Assembly: GCA_945957305.1 (NCBI GenBank) | Contig: CAMFLN010000075.1 | Location: 1-8,963 of the forward strand | DNA from: an uncultured Planctomycetaceae bacterium | Lineage (GTDB): Bacteria > Planctomycetota > Planctomycetia > Pirellulales > JACPPG01 | Length of the DNA stretch: 8,963 nucleotides | Direction: 5' to 3' | In this document: positions 5,423-8,963 of the stretch, in pieces | How the letters are laid out: every line of letters starts with the position of its first letter | How positions within the stretch are numbered: position 1 is the stretch's first letter | Notes under the pieces: model-generated | Databases searched by the model: none | What the model was told of the DNA's origin: nothing | Seen by the model: only the letters and a program-made list of their open reading frames with translations | Program-made: the position numbers and the translations under genes

Positions 5423-6868
5423 TCACTTCGCCGCCTGTTGCACGGCGGGGACCAAGGGAACTGGCATGAATTCGCGAATCATGCTGCCGGAATTGGCGTC
5501 ATAGATGCGCACCATGCCGTCGAAGCCACCGACGGCGACTTCATTCGTGTGCGGGCGAAAAACCGTGCTATAGACCGCGCCATGCTCACTGGCAAAACGA
5601 GAGACCAGCTTGGCGTCAGCTTCGTTGTACACGCGGACTTCCCCTTGTCCATCGTTCGAGCTGCCGGCGACGATGCGCGCGCCGTCGTCGCTGTAACGGA
5701 CGGAAAAAATGCGCCCCGGCATTCCCTCGAAGGCGCGAATCAGATTGAAATCGTCGCCAATCTGCCGGGCCTTGGTGCGATGCATCTGGTAAATCTTTGG
5801 CACGCCGTCGGCCCCGCCGATCAACAATTCGTCCTTCGTCGGATGACGATCGACGGTGATCAAGCCCCCTTTGAGGGCGCCCGGAGTAATGCTGGTGATG
5901 TTATCGACGAAACGCTCGGTGGCGACCTCGTTCAGTTTCATCGAGCGATCGCGACTCACACTCACCAGGTGCGAGCCGTCGACCGAGAAGACCGTGTCGA
6001 GAACCCAATCGTTGTGCGCGCCTTGAAAGAAGACCTGCTTGCCGGTCGCTGCATCGATCGCGCGGCAGGTGTTGTCGCCGCACCCGAACGCGACTTTCGC
6101 GCCATCTCCGGACCAGCTGACGCCGTAGAGTGTGTCGTACGTGACGAGCACGGATTGCTGCAGATTGCCCCCGGCCACATCCCAGATCTGAATCTCGCCG
6201 AAGCGCCCGGGCGATCCGCCCGTCACGGCCAGCCGCTTGCCGTCGGGGCTGAAGCGGGCTGACTCGATCCGTTCGGACAATCCCACCAGGCGAGCCACGA
6301 TACCGTTCAGCTCGCCGCTGGCCGCATCAGCGCGGTGCAGCAACACTTCGTGGTATCCAGAAACAGCCAGCAGCGTGCCGTCGGGGGAGTAATCGAGCGA
6401 GGTAATGACTGGTGGCACGTTGTAGACGGGTGGATGCTCGCGGTCGACCACGATCTCGGCAGCGTCGGGCGTGTCGTCCTTTGCCCCTTCGGCAATCCAG
6501 CGCCGCACAAGCTCGACCTGGTCCGGCTTCAGCGCCGCCGCGCCTTTTGGCATCGCGGGGGGCTCAGTGCCGCGCGGCGTGATCTGCAAAACCAATTCGC
6601 TGTCATCAGGCTTACCGGGTTCGAAACCTGGCTGCTCGCTCTCGCCTCCTTTTTTCAAGGCAGCGTAGCTGGTCAGCGAGAAGCCTCCCAACGCCTTCGC
6701 CGGCTGGTGACAACCCTGGCAGCGATCCTGCAGCAGCGGGCGAATGTCGCGATAGAAGCTGACTGGCGGTTTTTCGGCCGTGGGCTTTGCCTCTTCGGCG
6801 CGCAGTTGCGCGTCGGCCATGACGATGCCAAGTCCGAAAACGAGCGTAACCAGGCGCAAGAATCTCAT
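5423..6868 (-). CDS. Exported PSCyt1-type cytochrome fused to a WD40 beta-propeller
   Basis: The protein has 481 residues. I place the start at the ATG at 6868 because GAGGA lies 5 bases before it and a signal peptide follows directly (MRFLRLVTLVFGLGIVMADA); an upstream GTG at 6982 would bury it. Residues about 38-130 form the planctomycete cytochrome C domain (PSCyt1): FYRDIRPLLQDRC50-QG-C53-H54, then LGGFSLTSYAALKKGG and PPAMPKGAAAL. C50-C53-H54 is the CX2CH heme-attachment motif, and M107 is a possible sixth ligand. Residues about 150-470 are a WD40-type propeller of about seven blades, marked by SPDG turns at 161 and 207, SGDG at 253, SVDG at 296 and SDDG at 393, and by strands such as GEIQIWD and GMVRIYD. 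Propellers of this type serve as binding platforms. It heads the probable operon with the PSCyt2/PSD1 gene; partner and electron acceptor are unknown. Confidence 0.9.
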   Translation of the reverse strand: MRFLRLVTLVFGLGIVMADAQLRAEEAKPTAEKPPVSFYRDIRPLLQDRCQGCHQPAKALGGFSLTSYAALKKGGESEQPGFEPGKPDDSELVLQITPRGTEPPAMPKGAAALKPDQVELVRRWIAEGAKDDTPDAAEIVVDREHPPVYNVPPVITSLDYSPDGTLLAVSGYHEVLLHRADAASGELNGIVARLVGLSERIESARFSPDGKRLAVTGGSPGRFGEIQIWDVAGGNLQQSVLVTYDTLYGVSWSGDGAKVAFGCGDNTCRAIDAATGKQVFFQGAHNDWVLDTVFSVDGSHLVSVSRDRSMKLNEVATERFVDNITSITPGALKGGLITVDRHPTKDELLIGGADGVPKIYQMHRTKARQIGDDFNLIRAFEGMPGRIFSVRYSDDGARIVAGSSNDGQGEVRVYNEADAKLVSRFASEHGAVYSTVFRPHTNEVAVGGFDGMVRIYDANSGSMIREFMPVPLVPAVQQAAK

Positions 6869-6969
6869 CCGCGTCCTCGAAGAGTCCAAGGTGTGACGAC
6901 GCAGCCGCAGGCGTACCGCGGCAATCGAAGGGGCGGCTACGAATGCGGCGTGGTCGGTTTGCCGGGGTG

Positions 6970-6983
6970 GGTGTCGCGACACC
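6970..6983. repeat. 14-bp perfect palindrome in the leader of the cytochrome/WD40 gene
   Basis: GGTGTCGCGACACC is fully self-complementary. It lies 102-115 bases before the ATG at 6868 and downstream of the candidate promoter. It could be a repressor operator or an RNA hairpin in the 5' leader. By rough estimate fewer than one such palindrome is expected per window of this size, more in GC-rich DNA, so chance is not excluded. Confidence 0.4.
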
Positions 6984-7062
6984 GCATAGGCGACGCGACC
7001 TTCGCAGACCTGGTGCGCCCGCCCCTCGGATTGGCGCGAGCAACGACCCCCTCAGAAGGTCC

Positions 7063-7092
7063 AATATAAGCCCCAGGTTAGCCGCCAGGCAA
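7063..7092 (-). promoter_or_regulatory. Candidate sigma-70 promoter of the cytochrome/WD40 operon
   Basis: On the minus strand TTGCCT (7087-7092) is followed after 18 bases by TATATT (7063-7068). TATATT matches five of six bases of the -10 consensus and TTGCCT matches four of six of the -35. The start would be near 7056, giving a leader of about 190 bases. The -35 hexamer lies inside an arm of the palindrome at 7088-7102. Confidence 0.4.
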
Positions 7093-7102
7093 ACAGTTTG
7101 CC
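7088..7102. promoter_or_regulatory. 15-bp palindrome overlapping the -35 element, candidate operator
   Basis: GGCAAAC-A-GTTTGCC has perfect 7-bp arms around a single base. It covers five of the six bases of the proposed -35 hexamer (7087-7092), so a protein bound here would block or recruit polymerase. No regulator gene is in the window. Confidence 0.4.
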
Positions 7103-7138
7103 GCGCCGATCGGCTTGCTTTTGTGAGACCAATAAATC

Positions 7139-7153
7139 GGCCGTAAAACGGCC
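7139..7153 (-). terminator. Candidate intrinsic terminator of the ABA4-like gene
   Basis: On the minus strand GGCCGT-TTT-ACGGCC forms a perfect 6-bp, GC-rich stem with a 3-base loop, followed by GATTTATT. It lies about 32 bases past the stop codon of the ABA4-like gene. The U-tract is broken by G and A, so termination would be modest. Confidence 0.45.
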
Positions 7154-7184
7154 ACCGGCAGGCGAGCGTTCCCGGCCAAAGTTC

Positions 7185-7643
7185 TCAGTTGGGGGCCGCC
7201 GGGGAGTCGGCTTGCTCGCTAATCCAGGCCGTGCGTCGCAATCCCCCCCGCAAGGCAAAATACAGTCCCAGCCCCACCGGGCCGAGCATGAACGTGCATA
7301 ACAAACAAGGGATGACGAGCAAATGAGGGATGCCCAATCGTCGGGCATCGCGCACCTCCCAGCTGCCGATGAACAAGTCGAAAGCCAGGTAGTGAATCCA
7401 GCCGGCCAGCAGCAGACGATCGTTTTCGAACAAGCCCCGCACGCCCGCCAGGCTGTTGAAGTCACCGTGAGAGTCGCGCATTCCGGTCGCCAGCAGGAAT
7501 GCATACATCAAGGCCAGCACCGCCGGGATGATAAACGGTGCGATCAATTGCGTCCCCCAGCGCCACCGCGGAGCAAAGACGAGTAACAGCCAGCCCGGCA
7601 TGACCAAAGTGCTGGCAATGCTGAAAATGGTTTCGAGTTCCAT
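7185..7643 (-). CDS. ABA4-like integral membrane protein
   Basis: The protein has 152 residues from the ATG at 7643. It has four transmembrane helices at about 5-25, 33-54, 78-96 and 104-131, joined by short loops. Its motifs match the ABA4-like (DUF4281) family: SIASTLVMPGWLLLVFAPRW near the start, FNSLAGVRGLFENDRLLLAG, then GWIHYLAFDLFIGSW, VRDARRLGIPHLLVIPC and MLGPVGLGLYFALR. Its length is typical of bacterial members. The plant member ABA4 is needed for neoxanthin formation, while the role of bacterial homologues is not established, so I do not transfer that function. The ribosome site is weak (a GGGG run 11 bases before the ATG). It is divergent from the sulfatase with 108 bases between the starts. 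The same frame stays open upstream, antisense to the sulfatase, but the conserved family start is at this ATG. Confidence 0.85.
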   Translation of the reverse strand: MELETIFSIASTLVMPGWLLLVFAPRWRWGTQLIAPFIIPAVLALMYAFLLATGMRDSHGDFNSLAGVRGLFENDRLLLAGWIHYLAFDLFIGSWEVRDARRLGIPHLLVIPCLLCTFMLGPVGLGLYFALRGGLRRTAWISEQADSPAAPN

Positions 7644-7708
7644 GACGCGAATACCCCGCAGAAGTGGGCAGCCAGATGAAGATTTCAAGAGGGGACGCGC
7701 CGCCGGGG

Positions 7709-7723
7709 CGGGCCGCTCGCCCG
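7709..7723 (+). repeat. Short hairpin in the divergent promoter region
   Basis: CGGGC (7709-7713) pairs with GCCCG (7719-7723) around a 5-base loop. It lies 29-43 bases before the sulfatase ATG, between the two divergent starts. It may be a protein site or a chance feature of GC-rich DNA. Confidence 0.2.
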
Positions 7724-7739
7724 ACGGACGCCGTAAGTT

Positions 7740-7745
7740 TATCAT
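7740..7745 (+). promoter_or_regulatory. Candidate -10 element for a leaderless sulfatase transcript
   Basis: TATCAT matches five of six bases of TATAAT and ends six bases before the sulfatase ATG at 7752. Transcription would then begin at or next to the A of the ATG. There is no Shine-Dalgarno sequence, and an in-frame TAA at 7734-7736 rules out a start further upstream. The matching -35 (TCGCCC at 7717-7722) is weak. Confidence 0.35.
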
Positions 7746-7751
7746 CGTGGC

Positions 7752-8963
7752 ATGCGCAGGAACAATCCTTTCGCCTACGTCGTTGTGATCGGCCTGGCTC
7801 TGGTCGTGCCACAAGCATTCGCGGCGACGCGCCCTAACGTGCTGTGGATCTGTGCCGATGATCACGCGGCTTACGCGCTCTCGGCCGACGGCAGCGGGCA
7901 GGTGCGAACGCCGCGGCTTGATCGCCTGGCGGCCGCCGGGACACGTTTCTCTCACGCGTATTGCAATGCGCCGGTGTGTACCGCCTCGCGACAGTCGTTC
8001 CTGACGGGCCGCTATCCGCACAGCACAGGCGTCACCTTGCTGAAGACGGCGTTGGCCGAAAGTGAAATTACAATTGCCGAAGTACTGCGCGACGCCGGCT
8101 ACCACACTTCGGCGATCGGCAAGATGCATTTCAATAGCTCGCTGGCCCACGGTTTCGAGCAGCGCGTCGACCTGCCCGAGTATCAGCAATGGTTCGCCCA
8201 GCAGTCGCGCGAACCGTTGCCCGAGGGCGTCGAGGTTTTGCCGCCGTGGAAGCCCTTTAAAGATCCGGCGCGCGTGTGGCTGAACAGCTTTGTTCGCCCC
8301 TACGCCGCGCATGACGCCGAGATGGCGGGAACGTTCTTTGCGAACGAAGCGGCGCGGCAACTGCAAGCGGCCGGCGACGCCCCGTTTTTTCTGATGGTCA
8401 GCTTTTACGAGCCACACTCGCCGTTTCTCTTTCCCGTCGAATACCACCGCCGGCGTGATCCGGCCAGCATGCCGGTGTATACGCTCGGCGCTGAAGACGA
8501 CGCGCAGATCCCGGCGATCTTTCGCGACTTGACGCTGGCGGAAAAACAGGGCATCGCCGCGGCGTATTACACTTCGGTCGAATTCTTCGACAAGAATGTG
8601 GGGCTCGTGCTCGACGCGCTCGCGGCGTCAGGGCATGACCAAGATACTTTGGTTATTTACACCGGCGATCATGGCTACATGCTGGGGCAGCATGGGCGTT
8701 TCGAAAAGCATTGCTGCTTCGAACCGGCGATTCGGGCTCCGTTGATCTTGCGCTTGCCGCGACGAATCCCAGCAGCGACTGTTTCGTCGGCGCTCGTGGA
8801 ACTGATTGATGTGGCGCCGACCGTACTCGAACTCTGCGGGGTCGCGGTCCCGCCAACGGTGCAGGGACGATCGCTCTGCCCGATTCTGGCAAAGACGACC
8901 GACACACACCGCGACTGTGTTTTTGTCGAATACGCTGAAAACGAAGAAGCCGCGATACGTACC
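7752..8963 (+). CDS. Secreted type I sulfatase (formylglycine-dependent), C-terminus beyond window
   Basis: The gene is open at the right edge; 404 residues are visible, and full sulfatases of this type run to about 450-550. Residues 1-24 are a signal peptide (MRRNNPF, a hydrophobic core, cleavage after QAFA). The alkaline-phosphatase-superfamily sulfatase core begins at RPNVLWICADDH with metal ligands D36 and D37. The catalytic site is C76-TAS-R80, followed by the usual QSFLTGRYPH. K124 and H126 (GKMH), H222 (EPHSP), D306 and H307 (TGDHG) and K319 (FEKH) supply the remaining active-site positions. C76 would be converted to formylglycine by a maturase not in the window. The family hydrolyses sulfate esters, in planctomycetes often of algal polysaccharides. 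The specific substrate cannot be read from this part. It is the only plus-strand gene, divergent from the ABA4-like gene. The ATG at 7752 is the only plausible start. Confidence 0.93.
   Translation, partial: MRRNNPFAYVVVIGLALVVPQAFAATRPNVLWICADDHAAYALSADGSGQVRTPRLDRLAAAGTRFSHAYCNAPVCTASRQSFLTGRYPHSTGVTLLKTALAESEITIAEVLRDAGYHTSAIGKMHFNSSLAHGFEQRVDLPEYQQWFAQQSREPLPEGVEVLPPWKPFKDPARVWLNSFVRPYAAHDAEMAGTFFANEAARQLQAAGDAPFFLMVSFYEPHSPFLFPVEYHRRRDPASMPVYTLGAEDDAQIPAIFRDLTLAEKQGIAAAYYTSVEFFDKNVGLVLDALAASGHDQDTLVIYTGDHGYMLGQHGRFEKHCCFEPAIRAPLILRLPRRIPAATVSSALVELIDVAPTVLELCGVAVPPTVQGRSLCPILAKTTDTHRDCVFVEYAENEEAAIRT

Larger units (their letters stand above)
6869..7184. other. 316-base gene-free control region between the ABA4-like and cytochrome/WD40 genes
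   Basis: Both flanking genes are on the minus strand. No credible gene lies here. Read on the minus strand, the region holds in order a terminator-like hairpin (7139-7153), the palindrome GCCGATCGGC (7105-7114), a palindrome overlapping a -35 element (7088-7102), a -10-like hexamer (7063-7068) and a 14-bp palindrome (6970-6983). The WD40 gene would then have a leader of roughly 190 bases. Confidence 0.55.

Noticed and set aside
6869..6982. GTG start at 6982 for the cytochrome/WD40 gene
   Set aside because: It would add 38 arginine-rich residues before an evident signal peptide. The ATG at 6868 has GAGGA at good spacing.
5438..7069. Two plus-strand frames opposite the cytochrome/WD40 gene and its leader
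   Set aside because: They mirror the real gene; their translations show no domain, signal peptide or ribosome binding site.
7660..7675. Sigma-54-like element TGGC...TGC before the ABA4-like gene
   Set aside because: The GG-to-GC spacing is two bases too long and the -12 block is wrong, so RpoN binding is unlikely.
7644..8447. Upstream extension of the ABA4-like reading frame across the sulfatase
   Set aside because: The frame is open but antisense to a sulfatase with all catalytic residues. The ABA4-like family begins at the ATG at 7643.

Overview
The window looks like a chromosomal segment of a GC-rich planctomycete, probably of the Pirellulales type. The main reason is the pair of genes at 1968-5285 and 5423-6868. 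They carry the planctomycete-specific cytochrome and DUF domains (PSCyt1, PSCyt2/DUF1549, PSD1/DUF1553), which are rare outside this phylum. A secreted sulfatase and a small 'IEDYM..LLNRVR' membrane protein fit the same assignment. I see no tRNA, rRNA, CRISPR array, insertion sequence or phage gene.

Layout from left to right. Six of the seven genes are on the minus strand. (1) 1-286: N-terminal part of a small single-pass membrane protein, cut by the window edge. (2) 532-1137: a two-helix membrane protein with a planctomycete-type N-terminal motif. (3) 1255-1635: a small PilZ-like protein. A 332-base gene-free stretch upstream of it holds a good sigma-54-type promoter and several dyads. (4) 1968-5285: an 1105-residue exported protein with PSCyt2 and PSD1 domains, two cysteine/histidine heme-type motifs, Ig-like segments and an embedded F5/8C-like domain. 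(5) 5423-6868: an exported PSCyt1 cytochrome fused to a WD40-type propeller. (6) A 316-base gene-free stretch with a candidate promoter and four perfect dyads. (7) 7185-7643: an ABA4-like four-helix membrane protein. (8) On the plus strand, 7752-8963: a secreted type I sulfatase, open at the right edge.

Genes 5 and 4 are co-directional with a 137-base spacer and probably form one transcription unit. It would make two exported proteins with heme-type motifs and carbohydrate/protein-interaction folds; their biological role is not established. The sulfatase is divergent from the ABA4-like gene, and its ATG has no Shine-Dalgarno sequence. A -10-like hexamer sits where a leaderless transcript would need it. 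The PilZ-like gene may be under RpoN and enhancer-binding-protein control, which would join sigma-54 control to c-di-GMP sensing.

The most interesting signals are the sigma-54 element before the PilZ gene, the dyad-rich control region of the cytochrome/WD40 operon, the CX4CH plus CX2CH arrangement of the large protein, and a possible mutually exclusive RNA fold over its ribosome binding site.
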